From Eutrophocola sp964503965 (GTDB lineage: Bacteria > Pseudomonadota > Gammaproteobacteria > Pseudomonadales > Pseudohongiellaceae), in the NCBI GenBank assembly GCA_964503965.1, contig CAZDCK010000003.1, positions 86,796-150,795 on the forward strand: 64,000 bases of DNA. Reading direction: 5' to 3'. Below are positions 34,928 to 44,291 of the stretch, piece by piece. Position 1 is the stretch's first letter, and each line of letters opens with the position of its first letter. The notes under the pieces were generated by a model, which saw nothing but the letters and a program-made list of their open reading frames with translations, did not search any database and was not told the origin of the DNA. Both the position numbers and the translations under genes were made by a program.

Positions 34928-35938
34928 TCAGCCCTGGATTCTTTCAGCAGCAGTTTTCGCAAAATAAGTCAGTATGCCATCAGCCCCGGCACGCTTGATT
35001 CCTGCCAGAGACTCTATGATTATCTTGTCGGAATCCAGCCACCCCTTTTCAAATGCAGCGCATAACATGGCGTACTCTCCGCTGACCTGATACGCAAATG
35101 TAGGAACAGCAAACCGGTCTTTGACGCGGCGAATAATATCCAGGTAAGGCATGGCTGGTTTGACCATGACCATGTCCGCCCCTTCATCCAGGTCCAGGGC
35201 CACTTCATGCAATGCTTCATCGCTGTTGCAAGGATCCATCTGGTAGTTCTCTTTGCCGGCGGCGCCGAGGTTGCCGGCGGAGCCAACTGCATCCCGGAAA
35301 GGACCGTAATAAGCTGATGCATATTTTGCGGAGTAGGCCAGAATTCGTGTGTTGATATGGCCTTCGTTTTCCAGTGATTGCCGAATCGCTCCGATACGGC
35401 CATCCATCATGTCGGATGGGGCGACAATATCCGAACCCGCTTCAGCATGGGAAAGTGCCTGTTTTACAAGGACTTCAACGGTCGTGTCATTCAGGACATA
35501 ACCGTTTTCATCGATTATGCCGTCCTGCCCGTGAGTAGTGAATGGATCAAGCGCCACATCGGTGATAATCCCGAGATCGGGACATGTATCCTTTATGGTC
35601 CTGACCGCCCTTTGTGCCAGGCCATCGGGGTTGAATGATTCATTACCAAGCTCGGTTTTTGTCGCCGGGTCCGGGACAGGGAAAAGAGCCATGGCAGGTA
35701 TGCCAAGGTCACTGACTGTTCGAGCTTCCCTGGCCAGTTCATCAAGGGTAAGTCTTTCGACACCTGGCATGGAAGGGACGGCTTCACGAAGACCTTTCCC
35801 TTCAATGACGAAAACCGGATAAATAAGGTCATCGGGTGTGAGTACGGTTTCGCGCATCATGCGCCTGCTGAAATCATCACGACGCATACGGCGCATGCGT
35901 GTTTGTGGAAACTGTCTGTTGTTCTGACTGGCGGCCAC
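34928..35938 (-). CDS. hemB: Delta-aminolevulinic acid dehydratase (porphobilinogen synthase), Mg-type
   Basis: A 336-residue enzyme. TRMRRMRRDDFSRRMMRE is the arm that makes the octamer; the Schiff-base lysines are in ILAYSAKYASAYYGPFRDA (as AYSAKYAS) and MVMVKPAMPYLD. The metal loop reads DVALDPFTTHGQDGI: aspartate and histidine replace the three zinc cysteines of E. coli HemB, as in the Mg-dependent Pseudomonas enzyme. GTG at 35938 is chosen because GGGAG lies seven bases before it; the open frame upstream has no family similarity. It joins two aminolevulinate molecules into porphobilinogen. Confidence 0.95.
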   Translation of the reverse strand: MAASQNNRQFPQTRMRRMRRDDFSRRMMRETVLTPDDLIYPVFVIEGKGLREAVPSMPGVERLTLDELAREARTVSDLGIPAMALFPVPDPATKTELGNESFNPDGLAQRAVRTIKDTCPDLGIITDVALDPFTTHGQDGIIDENGYVLNDTTVEVLVKQALSHAEAGSDIVAPSDMMDGRIGAIRQSLENEGHINTRILAYSAKYASAYYGPFRDAVGSAGNLGAAGKENYQMDPCNSDEALHEVALDLDEGADMVMVKPAMPYLDIIRRVKDRFAVPTFAYQVSGEYAMLCAAFEKGWLDSDKIIIESLAGIKRAGADGILTYFAKTAAERIQG

Positions 35939-35984
35939 GCCATAACTCCCGGATTCGTCTAAACTCAAGGTTTCAAGGGCGCAC

Positions 35985-35993
35985 ACTATACCA
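35985..35993 (-). promoter_or_regulatory. Extended -10 promoter of hemB
   Basis: On the minus strand the sequence is TGGTATAGT, an extended -10 element. A start near 35978 leaves about 40 bases to the GTG at 35938, which supports that start codon over upstream ones. Confidence 0.5.
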
Positions 35994-36125
35994 TAAAGCT
36001 GTCTGAAGACGTCTTGACTCACCCAAGTGAGGAAGTATTTCCCTCTCAGCCGGTCTGGAATGTATGCTGGAGCCAACTCCGGACATAACCAATATAACAA
36101 ATATAACAAAGAGAAATATCAATCC

Positions 36126-38279
36126 ATGAATCTCAAGAAAGGGCTTCTGCTTGTTGCAGTGCTTTCCTTTATAGCGCTGTTTTTTATTCTCAACCTGCAG
36201 GCCTTGTTTACCCTTGAGGCCTTCCAGGAACGCCGTGATGACATACTTTCCTATGCGGCGACGCATTTCTGGCAAAGCAGAATTGTCTACTTTGTTTTGT
36301 ATATTCTGGTTGCTGCCTTTTCCCTTCCCGCTGCCGCCATCCTGACGATTGCCGGTGGCGCAGTATTTGGGTTCTGGTGGGGACTGCTGCTTGTGTCATT
36401 TGCCAGCACAATTGGGGCTACACTGGCCTTCCTTATGGCCAGGACATTGCTCAGGGACTGGGTCCAGGAAAAATTTGGCGATTACCTCAGGCCTGTTAAC
36501 GAGGGTATGGAAAAAGATGGTAATTTTTACCTTTTTACCCTGCGCCTGATTCCGGTCTTTCCCTTTTTCATGGTCAATGTCCTGATGGCCCTGACCGTCA
36601 TTTCTGCAAGATCATTTTACCTGGTCAGCCAACTTGGCATGCTTTTTGGTACGGCACTGTATGTCAATGTAGGGGCTGAACTTGGGATGGCTACTACATT
36701 ACCAGATGTGCTAAGTGTCGGTGTGATCAGGGCAATCGTGGTGCTGGCCGTTTTTCCCTGGCTGGCTAAAGCCTGTATCCGTTTTTTGAAAAACCGCAAA
36801 ACCATGGCAGCATGGAAAAAGTACAGGCCAGGCAATTTTGATACCAATATGGTGGTTATCGGTGGCGGTTCGGCCGGGCTGGTGACAGCCTATATTGCCG
36901 CCCTGGCAAAGGCGCGCGTGACTCTTGTTGAAAAACATCGCATGGGAGGGGACTGTCTAAACACCGGATGTGTACCCAGCAAGGCGCTAATTCGCAGTGC
37001 CGGTGTTCGTCATTTATTTGACCGGGCGTCAGAATTTGGAATCACTGTTTCAGATATAAAGGTGGATTTTCCTGCCGTAATGGAAAGAATCCGACACGTG
37101 ATTTCAACAATCGAGCCTCACGATTCCGTGGAAAGGTATACCGGGCTCGGTGTGGACTGTGTAAAGGGACAAGCAACCATCACTTCACCATGGACCGTTG
37201 ACGTGGATGGCCGGGAAATACGGACCCGAAATATTGTCCTGGCTACGGGGGCCAGACCTTTTATTCCTTCAATAGAAGGCATCGATACCGTAAATTTCCT
37301 GACCTCTGACACTATCTGGACACTTGAGGCATTGCCAGAAAGATTGCTGGTTATGGGAGGCGGGCCAATTGGTTGTGAACTTGCCCAGGCGTTTTCCCGT
37401 TTGGGTGCCAGAGTCACCCTGGTCGATAGGCTTGAAAGAATTATGCCCCGGGAAGATCGGGAAATTTCAGCATATGTAAAAGAGCGTTTCAGGCAGGAGG
37501 GCATTGAAGTGCTTACCTCTCTGGAGGTAAAGCGCTTTGAAAAAACCGGAACTGGCGGCAGGGCGATAGCGAAAAGTCGATCCGGTGAGGGTGACACTGA
37601 AACATGTCTCGAATTTGATCGGGTCCTGGTAGCTGTTGGACGACAGGCCAATACGGAAGACATGGGACTGGATTCCCTGGGACTAGTGCTCAACAGCAAT
37701 GGTACTGTAAAGGTGAACGAATTCCTCCAGACAAACATACCCACACTATTTGCCTGCGGTGATGTGGCAGGGCCTTACCAGTTTACGCACATGGCGTCTT
37801 TCCAGGCCTGGTTTGCCTCGGTAAACAGTCTTTTCGGCAATTTCAAAAAATTCAGGATCCATTACAAGGCGGTGCCCTGGGCGACTTTTACGGATCCTGA
37901 AGTGGCAAGGGTTGGTTTGAATGAATCAGAAGCAGCCGAAAAGGGCGTGGCTTACGAGGTAACACGTTATGGGCTGGATGATTTTGATCGGGCTATTACT
38001 GACAGCGATGCCCATGGTTTTATCAAGGTCCTGACTGTGCCGGGCAAAGACAGGATTCTCGGGGCGACAATAGTTGGTCCCCATGCAGCAGAACTGATTA
38101 ATGAATTCATCCTGGCTATTACCCACAACATGGGGCTGAAAAAAATCATGGCGGCGATCCATATCTATCCTACCTGGTCAGAAAGTAACAAGTTTGTTGC
38201 AGGGCAATGGCGAAAAAATAATGCGCCAGACTGGATCTCACCATGGCTGGAAAAGTTCCATGCATGGCGACGTCGTTAA
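36126..38279 (+). CDS. TVP38/TMEM64 membrane domain fused to a pyridine-nucleotide-disulfide oxidoreductase
   Basis: A 717-residue fusion. Residues 1-230 hold several membrane helices and the VTT/SNARE-associated block (AGGAVFGFWWGLLLVSFAST, LRLIPVFPFFMVN). Residues 240-717 are a flavoprotein: FAD site VVIGGGSAGLVTAY near 247, redox disulfide GGDCLNTGCVPSK near 279, NAD site VMGGGPIGCELAQAF near 417, and a dimer domain ending HIYPTWSESNK. It resembles mercuric reductase and lipoamide dehydrogenase but has no metal-binding N-terminal domain and no C-terminal Cys pair. The substrate is unknown; a membrane electron carrier or metalloid is possible. ATG at 36126 is chosen over upstream in-frame ATG codons because the hydrophobic segment begins there; the Shine-Dalgarno is weak. 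Confidence 0.85.
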   Translation: MNLKKGLLLVAVLSFIALFFILNLQALFTLEAFQERRDDILSYAATHFWQSRIVYFVLYILVAAFSLPAAAILTIAGGAVFGFWWGLLLVSFASTIGATLAFLMARTLLRDWVQEKFGDYLRPVNEGMEKDGNFYLFTLRLIPVFPFFMVNVLMALTVISARSFYLVSQLGMLFGTALYVNVGAELGMATTLPDVLSVGVIRAIVVLAVFPWLAKACIRFLKNRKTMAAWKKYRPGNFDTNMVVIGGGSAGLVTAYIAALAKARVTLVEKHRMGGDCLNTGCVPSKALIRSAGVRHLFDRASEFGITVSDIKVDFPAVMERIRHVISTIEPHDSVERYTGLGVDCVKGQATITSPWTVDVDGREIRTRNIVLATGARPFIPSIEGIDTVNFLTSDTIWTLEALPERLLVMGGGPIGCELAQAFSRLGARVTLVDRLERIMPREDREISAYVKERFRQEGIEVLTSLEVKRFEKTGTGGRAIAKSRSGEGDTETCLEFDRVLVAVGRQANTEDMGLDSLGLVLNSNGTVKVNEFLQTNIPTLFACGDVAGPYQFTHMASFQAWFASVNSLFGNFKKFRIHYKAVPWATFTDPEVARVGLNESEAAEKGVAYEVTRYGLDDFDRAITDSDAHGFIKVLTVPGKDRILGATIVGPHAAELINEFILAITHNMGLKKIMAAIHIYPTWSESNKFVAGQWRKNNAPDWISPWLEKFHAWRRR

Positions 38280-38368
38280 TTTGAATATATTGGTTGAAAG
38301 TTAGTCGCTGAAAAGGAGTAGTTTAAAAATAGCGGCTTGAAAAAGGATATACAAAGTCCGGAGCATCC

Positions 38369-39226
38369 ATGAATACAGAATCAAAAGTCAGTGAGCGTTA
38401 TGCAGAAGGAGCAAAGGAAGTTCAGCCCGATCTCTGCTGCCCGGTTAACTATGATGACGCCCTGCTGGAAAAGCTTCCCCGGGAAATCATCGACAAAGAT
38501 TATGGCTGTGGTGATCCTTCCCATTATGTCATGAATGGCGATACAGTGCTGGACCTGGGTAGTGGGGGTGGCAAGATCTGCTACATGGCAGCCCAGCTTG
38601 TTGGAGAACAGGGGCAGGTTATCGGTGTGGATATGACCGATGAAATGTTGGCTTTGGCCCGAAAGTATCAGAATGAGATGGCAGAAAAAACAGGAGGCAA
38701 CCGGGTCAGTTTCCTTAAAGGACTTATTCAGGACCTTGCCCTGGATATTGAAGCCAGGGAGCAGTTTTTGGCAGATAACCCTCAAGCTAGTGAAGCAGCG
38801 CTGGCTTGCTTTGAAAAAAAACAAAAGTCACAAAGCCCTCTGATCGAAGATGGCATAGTTGATATTGTTGTCAGTAACTGTGTTCTGAATCTGGTTAGTG
38901 ATCAGGATCGCCACCACATGATTACGGAAATCTTTCGTGTCCTGAAACCCGGTGGGCGAGTGGCAATTTCGGATATTGTTTCTGATCTTGAAGTACCGCC
39001 GCATTTGAAAGAGGATGCCCAACTCTGGAGTGGTTGTATCTCTGGTGCCTATCAGGAAAGTCGTTTCCTTGAGGTGTTTCGCGAAGCCGGTTTCGAAAAC
39101 GTCATGATTGATAAAAGAGATGAAGAACCCTGGCAGGTTGTCGAAGGTATTGAGTTCCGTTCAGTAACGGTTGTAGCAGACAAACCGGGCGGAACAGGCA
39201 GGCGGTGTTGCCAGGCATTCGACTGA
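38369..39226 (+). CDS. ArsM-like SAM-dependent methyltransferase
   Basis: A 285-residue methyltransferase. TVLDLGSGGGKICYMAAQLVG near 56-76 (written with the VLDLGSGGGKICY loop) binds SAM, and VVSNCVLNLVSD and FRVLKPGGRVAISDIVSDLE follow. LCCPVNYD near the start, DKDYGCGDPS near 44 and LWSGCISGA near 214 hold cysteines placed as in the ArsM variant linked to arsenosugar synthesis. The protein ends soon after VEGIEFRSVTV, shorter than I recall for that variant, and no arsS radical SAM gene follows. Arsenic methylation is an inference. It lies 89 bp after the TVP38-flavoprotein gene on the same strand. Confidence 0.72.
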   Translation: MNTESKVSERYAEGAKEVQPDLCCPVNYDDALLEKLPREIIDKDYGCGDPSHYVMNGDTVLDLGSGGGKICYMAAQLVGEQGQVIGVDMTDEMLALARKYQNEMAEKTGGNRVSFLKGLIQDLALDIEAREQFLADNPQASEAALACFEKKQKSQSPLIEDGIVDIVVSNCVLNLVSDQDRHHMITEIFRVLKPGGRVAISDIVSDLEVPPHLKEDAQLWSGCISGAYQESRFLEVFREAGFENVMIDKRDEEPWQVVEGIEFRSVTVVADKPGGTGRRCCQAFD

Positions 39227-39296
39227 TCAGGAGTTTTATAAACATAACACGATTGAGCCGGCAGACTACGGCCAGTGAGAGTTGCCCAGGCTGGAA

Positions 39297-39740
39297 TCAG
39301 CGTGCGATATCCAGCAGTTGATCTTCCAGGGCGAAGCGAATTGTCAGGGCGTTATCCAGTGCCATCAGGTCCTTGGGCAGTGCTTCGTCTTCGGATGAAT
39401 GAACCAGTTCCCCTTTGTACTTGTCATTAAATGACAGGGCCAGGTCAGTGGTGTTCTCAATGCTGTGATAGATTTCTTCCAGCAATTTCCGGTTTTCTTC
39501 CAACTCAGCCACACTCTCATGGAGCAGTGTTTCATAGACTTCAAAATGTCCTGCTGAAATATAGTCCATCAGGGATTCACAGAAGTCTTCGATGGGAAAG
39601 TCCTGCACATCCACCTGCAGGGCATGATCTGAATAGAGCGATTCTTCCAGGTTATCATGGATGGCACTGCGTTGCTGTTTCCAGCGGGAGATGAGACTTT
39701 CCACTTCCTTTCGCCGGGCAGCAGTAATATCGTTTGGCAT
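39297..39740 (-). CDS. Rsd/AlgQ anti-sigma-70 family regulator
   Basis: A 147-residue helical protein. FCESLMDYISAGHFEVYETLL near 53-73 (core DYISAGHFEVYE) is the Rsd/AlgQ signature, with an N-terminal VESLISRWKQQR. Such proteins bind region 4 of the main sigma factor and shift RNA polymerase to other sigma factors in slow growth. GGAGGGG before the ATG is a strong ribosome site. dsbB is the next gene upstream on this strand, as around algQ-dsbH in Pseudomonas. Confidence 0.87.
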   Translation of the reverse strand: MPNDITAARRKEVESLISRWKQQRSAIHDNLEESLYSDHALQVDVQDFPIEDFCESLMDYISAGHFEVYETLLHESVAELEENRKLLEEIYHSIENTTDLALSFNDKYKGELVHSSEDEALPKDLMALDNALTIRFALEDQLLDIAR

Positions 39741-39844
39741 TTTTTACCCCTCCCCCTGTTTTTATAAGCTATGAGTTAACAGGTATAAACCTGTATTCCT
39801 GATCTTAGAAGAGCTATGCAAGAAATGCCAGTTTTTGGAAGGGA

Positions 39845-40360
39845 TCAGGCTTTACGAATGGCCTGCCAGAGACAAAGCCCTGTGAGACCTGCAAAACCCA
39901 GCAGGCTCCATTGGGGAATACTCCAGCCAAGCACCGGGTCCTGCCAGGCGATCTCTGCACAGTTGCCGTCACCAGTAAACATCACGGCAAGCACATCCTT
40001 GAGAGGAAACTGCTCAATCATGTAGCTGACACTGGGCCCGCAGGCCGGAACTTCATCCTTGGGCAGATGTTGCAGGTAGATCTGGCGAATGGCAAAACCA
40101 CCACCAGTCGCGGCCAGAAGGGCTGTTAATCCGCCATAAATGATTTTTTTGGTAGCTACCGGGTTATGAACAAAGGCCAGCAATGAAACGACTCCGGTGG
40201 AAAAGAAGAAAATGCGCTGCATGATGCACAATGGACATGGCTCCAGCATCATCACGTGTTCCATGTACATGGCTATCCCGAGCAGGGAGACGCATAACAG
40301 GAAGATATAGAGGTAGATCAGCCGGGTCTGTAGAAGTTTTGTCATAGTTGGATTGTTCAT
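39845..40360 (-). CDS. dsbB: Disulfide bond formation protein B
   Basis: A 171-residue, four-helix membrane protein. The first periplasmic pair is EPCPLC (Cys42, Cys45), followed by MQRIFFF; the second pair is in the loop VPACGPSVSYMIEQF and GDGNCAEI. It reoxidises DsbA and passes electrons to ubiquinone. No dsbA is nearby. The start could also be the second ATG (MTKLLQ), five codons later. It lies 27 bp after gshA. Confidence 0.94.
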   Translation of the reverse strand: MNNPTMTKLLQTRLIYLYIFLLCVSLLGIAMYMEHVMMLEPCPLCIMQRIFFFSTGVVSLLAFVHNPVATKKIIYGGLTALLAATGGGFAIRQIYLQHLPKDEVPACGPSVSYMIEQFPLKDVLAVMFTGDGNCAEIAWQDPVLGWSIPQWSLLGFAGLTGLCLWQAIRKA

Positions 40361-40387
40361 GTGTCTATTCTTCAGTATTGGTCAAAG

Positions 40388-41956
40388 TTATGAGGCATTC
40401 ATTGTCGCCAGATACGAAGCAAAGTCTATATCATCTGCCTCTTCAATTGCCTCTCTGTCCCTGTTCGATTGCACGCTTTCCTGGTCCATTTTGGCCATAA
40501 GGTTCTCATCAAGTGGCAGGGAGCGGAAGTAATCACTATTGGCCAGAGACTGGTTCATGGCGAAGATGAAATAGGGTGTATCCATATCCTGCATTCTTTG
40601 AAGGACGCGCGCCGAGGGGGTGAGAGAACTGTCGTTGACCTTGTCTATCTGATCCTGGGTCGCCTGGACATGCTCCTGTTCATTATTGATCCTGTCCAGT
40701 AGTCCGGCAATATCCAGAACCTCTCCGAGAATCTCGCTGGCCCAGTCCTGCAGCGGAGTGTCCTTACCTTTCTGTTTCAGCATCAGGCCAGGCTCCCGGC
40801 CACGATTAACCACGGTTTTCAGGTTGCTTTCAATTTCACGATATTCATTGCAGTCTGATGGCGGACTTTTTCTGAGCAGGCAAAAAGTCATGAAGCTGTT
40901 CAGGAAACGGATTTGTGCTTCATCTATGCCTACTGGCAGGAAAGGATTGAGATCAAGACAGCGAACTTCAATATATTCGACACCGTCCCGTTTCAGGACA
41001 TTGACCGGTCTCTGGCCAGCGGGTGCTGCCCGTTTTGGCCTGACCGTACTGTAAAACTCATTTTCAATCTGCAGAATACTGTCGTTGAGCTGCTTGAACT
41101 CTCCGTTTTCCGGGGCAAACTTACTGTAGGGAGGATAAGGTTTCTTGATTGCATCTGTCAGGTTTCGTGCGTATTCATCCAGGGAGTTATAACTGACATA
41201 AAGGTCTGCCTGGGCGTCGCTGGTGTATCCGAGGTCGCCCATTCTCAGACATGTAGCATAGGGGTGGTAAAGCGTCCCTTCATCATAGGCTTCAAGTCCA
41301 TGATCATCACTGTCACGAATGAAGCTCTTGCAGACAGCCGGCGATGCCCCGAACAGGTACAGGAGCAGCCATGAATAACGACGAAAATTCCGGATCAGGT
41401 TGAAATACTGGGCGGTTTTGAAGTCCTTTAGCGACTGGTCTGATTCAAGAAGTTCGTGGTACAGGTTCCAGAAACTGTCTGGCAGGGAAAAGTTGAAGTG
41501 GATACCGGCGATTGTCTGCATAGCCCGGCCATAACGGTGGCTCAGTCCCATACGATACAGGGTTTTAAGCATGCCGATATTGGAGGAGCCATACTGGGCC
41601 AGGGGGATGCTGTCGTCATCGTCCAGAACGCATGGCATGCTGGATGTCCACAACAATTCTTCCCTGTCCATACGATTGAACAGGAAGGTATGCAGATCAG
41701 ACAGATATGCCAGGCTGTCTTCCGGGGAATTGAAAACCGGCGTAATAAATTCAAGGAGAGCTTCTGAGAAATCCGTGGTTATGCTCGGGTGAGTGAGCGG
41801 TGACCCGAGGCCGGCCGGGTGAGGTGTCATGGCGATATGGCCTTGCGGATTGATCCGCAGACTTTCTTTTTCGATGCCGTGACCTATATTGGTGAGGCAA
41901 CAAATGCGGGACGACCCGCTCAGTTGGGCCAGACGCTGCTTTAATTGTTCCGACAA
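40388..41956 (-). CDS. gshA: Glutamate-cysteine ligase
   Basis: A 522-residue enzyme of the proteobacterial GshA type. GIEKESLRINPQGHIAMTPHP (key part GIEKESLRI) near 27-47, TDFSEALLEFITP near 61 and EYIEVRCLDLNPF near 328 are ATP- and substrate-binding blocks. It makes gamma-glutamylcysteine, the first step to glutathione. The start is TTG at 41956 with AGGAA upstream. The gene probably shares a transcript with dsbB and rsd. Confidence 0.95.
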   Translation of the reverse strand: MSEQLKQRLAQLSGSSRICCLTNIGHGIEKESLRINPQGHIAMTPHPAGLGSPLTHPSITTDFSEALLEFITPVFNSPEDSLAYLSDLHTFLFNRMDREELLWTSSMPCVLDDDDSIPLAQYGSSNIGMLKTLYRMGLSHRYGRAMQTIAGIHFNFSLPDSFWNLYHELLESDQSLKDFKTAQYFNLIRNFRRYSWLLLYLFGASPAVCKSFIRDSDDHGLEAYDEGTLYHPYATCLRMGDLGYTSDAQADLYVSYNSLDEYARNLTDAIKKPYPPYSKFAPENGEFKQLNDSILQIENEFYSTVRPKRAAPAGQRPVNVLKRDGVEYIEVRCLDLNPFLPVGIDEAQIRFLNSFMTFCLLRKSPPSDCNEYREIESNLKTVVNRGREPGLMLKQKGKDTPLQDWASEILGEVLDIAGLLDRINNEQEHVQATQDQIDKVNDSSLTPSARVLQRMQDMDTPYFIFAMNQSLANSDYFRSLPLDENLMAKMDQESVQSNRDREAIEEADDIDFASYLATMNAS

Positions 41957-42180
41957 AGCAAAATTCCTGAATAAGGGACAGTGATTATCCGGTTGCTTTC
42001 ACCAGTGTCAAAGCAGAAATCAGGCTTACATAGTAACTTCTTAATAATATTGGGAAATTACTGCAGGATTGAATTGCTGTGACGTCAGTGGCTGTGGATT
42101 ATGCCACAGTTGCGAGCCTGTGAATAATTCAATTTCCCCGTATTAAATCCGGTATCTTCCTGATGGAGCAGGTGTCCCAG

Positions 42181-42594
42181 TCAACCTTCTCCCAGATCCC
42201 GCTTGAAACGGTGAATGCGGCGCCTGTTCTGTTTGGTGGGACGGCCTTCCGGGAGGGGATTCATGGCGCGATGCAGTTTCCTTTGCTCAGCCTGCTCATC
42301 GCGCTTTTTAATACTTTCAGGGGTTTCCTCAAAGAGTAATGCGGCTTGAGTGGCACTACCCCGCCTGTCGGATAGGGACGTCACAACAACAGTCTTTTCA
42401 TCCCACCCCTGGCGGATGTCCAGCGTTGCACCAACCTCAACTTCCTTGCTGCTTTTGGAACGGGTGCCATTGACATGAACCTTGCCGCCATCGATAGCCT
42501 GCTTTGCCAGGGAACGGGTCTTGAAAAACCGGGCAGCCCAGAGCCATTTGTCCAGGCGAACCTTTTTCACGGGAAAGGAATCGTTACTGGCCAT
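42181..42594 (-). CDS. hslR: Heat-shock protein 15 (S4-domain ribosome-associated protein)
   Basis: A 137-residue basic protein. The S4 RNA-binding domain is VRLDKWLWAARFFKTRSLA near 12-30 then GGKVHVNGTRSKSSKEV near 36-52. The Lys/Arg-rich C-terminus (KQNRRRIHRFKRDLG) is typical of Hsp15. It binds stalled 50S subunits that carry a nascent chain. Its ATG shares one base with the yrfG stop, the same pair as in E. coli (yrfG-hslR). Confidence 0.93.
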   Translation of the reverse strand: MASNDSFPVKKVRLDKWLWAARFFKTRSLAKQAIDGGKVHVNGTRSKSSKEVEVGATLDIRQGWDEKTVVVTSLSDRRGSATQAALLFEETPESIKKRDEQAEQRKLHRAMNPLPEGRPTKQNRRRIHRFKRDLGEG

Positions 42595-43259
42595 CAGGCG
42601 GGAATCTCTGTATTGATCAGCTCATCCAGATCAAGGATCCCTTTAAAATGGGATGGGTCCCGGGGCTGGACCCCGGAATCGGGGTGAAGTACCTGTACCA
42701 CGTATCCAAGTCCGCTTCGTGATGCACACTCAAGAACCGAAAGGCTGTCATCCACGAAAAGGGACCTGGAAAGATCGAGTCCCTCCCGGGCTTCCAGTTT
42801 TTCCCAGAAGCCATCGTTTTCTTTTGCCAGGTTGAACTCATGGGAACTGATCATCTGCTCCAGGTGGTCATCCAGTCCTGAAGCCTCAACCTTGATAGCC
42901 AGAGCCTTGGGGTGGGCATTGGTCACCAGGATTACCCGTTTGCCGAGGCGGCGTAGAAAAGAGAGAAAGGCAACGCAGTGGGGTCGCATACGAACAAGAT
43001 GACTTACCTCTTTTTTCAGGGCTTCCACATCCAGCGATAACAATTCAGACCAGTGATCAAGGCAGTACCACTGAAGGGTTCCGTAAGTGGATTCTGACAG
43101 GCGCCTGACATGGGTGTGGGCCTGTGCCAGGGGCATATCACTACTTTCAGCGACTCTTTCCGGAAGATATTCCAGCCAGAAATAGTTGTCGAAACTCAGG
43201 TCCAGTAAAGTACCGTCCATATCAAGCAGGACGCTTTCAATTTCTGACCAGTTCACCAT
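42594..43259 (-). CDS. yrfG: HAD-family nucleotidase YrfG (GMP/IMP nucleotidase)
   Basis: A 221-residue HAD hydrolase. Motif 1 is VLLDMDGTLLDL near 10-21 (Asp13, Asp15), motif 2 is ILVTN, read here as VILVTNAHPKAL near 108, and the last motif is LFVDDSLSVLECA near 167. E. coli YrfG acts on IMP and GMP; that substrate is carried over by family. It is adjacent to hslR as in E. coli and divergent from cysQ. Confidence 0.88.
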   Translation of the reverse strand: MVNWSEIESVLLDMDGTLLDLSFDNYFWLEYLPERVAESSDMPLAQAHTHVRRLSESTYGTLQWYCLDHWSELLSLDVEALKKEVSHLVRMRPHCVAFLSFLRRLGKRVILVTNAHPKALAIKVEASGLDDHLEQMISSHEFNLAKENDGFWEKLEAREGLDLSRSLFVDDSLSVLECASRSGLGYVVQVLHPDSGVQPRDPSHFKGILDLDELINTEIPA

Positions 43260-43294
43260 GATGTCATTGAATACCCGTGTCGAAGGAGTTCCAT

Positions 43295-43300
43295 TATAAT
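43295..43300 (+). promoter_or_regulatory. Possible -10 of the cysQ promoter
   Basis: A perfect TATAAT lies between yrfG and cysQ, 84 bases before the cysQ ATG. The best upstream TTGAAT is 22-23 bases away, too far for a standard -35. Confidence 0.35.
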
Positions 43301-43383
43301 AGACTGACAGCCTGATTATTATGTTGTCTGCAAAATTTCACCGGCAGGCATGCGGGCTGTCGCCATCTTCAGGAAGAATCATC

Positions 43384-44190
43384 ATGAACTACGAAGCATT
43401 GATTGAACAGGTTAAACAGATCAGCATGGATGCCGGCAAGGCGATTCTCGATATCTACAACAGGGACGGGGATATTGATATCACCACAAAGGACAATGAC
43501 TCACCCCTGACAGAGGCCGATCTTGCTGCCCACCGTATTATTGTTGATGCCCTGCGTGAACTGACACCCGGCCTGCCCATCCTCTCTGAAGAGTCGAAAG
43601 CAGTTCCCTGGCAGGAACGCCAGAGCTGGATGACCTACTGGCTGGTAGACCCCCTTGATGGCACCAAGGAGTTCATCAGCAGAAACGGTGAATTTACAGT
43701 CAACATCGCACTTATTGATAATGGTCGTCCCATCATGGGAGTTGTCTATGTACCGGTCCTGGATATTCTCTACTATGGCAGTCCGGAAGGGGCTTTCAAG
43801 GATGAAGCAGGTAATAAGGAAGCGATACAGACATCAAAAATAGAACCTGAACAACATACGGTCTCTGTGGTAGCCAGCCGGAGCCACAAGGGCGAGGAGC
43901 TGGAGACCTGGCTGGAGCGGGCTGCTGTGCGGTTCCCCCAGATGGAACTGGTGAGCATGGGCAGTTCCCTGAAAATATGCCTGGTGGCCGAAGGAAGGGC
44001 GGATATCTACCCGCGTCTTGCGCTCACGTCTGAGTGGGACACTGCTGCAGCCCAGGCCGTGCTGGAAGCGGCAGGCGGAATTCTCACTGATACGGACTTC
44101 AACATTTATCGTTACAACCAGAAGGAAGACATTCTCAACCCCTACTTTTTCGCCATTGGTGACAGGGTGTTCAACTGGCAGGAAATCTGA
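43384..44190 (+). CDS. cysQ: 3'(2'),5'-bisphosphate nucleotidase
   Basis: A 268-residue member of the inositol-phosphatase fold. DSPLTEADLAAHRII near 40 and SEESK near 70 bind metal; DPLDGTKEFISRNGEFTVNI near 90-109 is the central signature; TSEWDTAAAQAVLEAAGG near 218 is the C-terminal metal site. It removes the 3'-phosphate of PAP left by sulfate assimilation and by sulfotransferases, one of which is in this window. ATG at 43384 with AGGAAG upstream is chosen. Confidence 0.95.
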   Translation: MNYEALIEQVKQISMDAGKAILDIYNRDGDIDITTKDNDSPLTEADLAAHRIIVDALRELTPGLPILSEESKAVPWQERQSWMTYWLVDPLDGTKEFISRNGEFTVNIALIDNGRPIMGVVYVPVLDILYYGSPEGAFKDEAGNKEAIQTSKIEPEQHTVSVVASRSHKGEELETWLERAAVRFPQMELVSMGSSLKICLVAEGRADIYPRLALTSEWDTAAAQAVLEAAGGILTDTDFNIYRYNQKEDILNPYFFAIGDRVFNWQEI

Positions 44191-44291
44191 CCGTCCTGGC
44201 TGTCTTCTTTAAGCCGGCAACCATCATGGGCTAACTGACTGAGGTGGCCTGTCAATTAATCCCTCGTGAGCCTGCCTGCGTATTGCATGGC

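Noticed and set aside
36126..38279. Mercuric reductase (merA)
   Set aside because: The redox pair is present but the metal-binding N-terminal domain and the C-terminal Cys pair are missing, and no mer genes are nearby.
42092..42109. Terminator between hslR and gshA
   Set aside because: CTGTGG-N6-CCACAG is a perfect 6-bp stem but has no T run; too weak to call.
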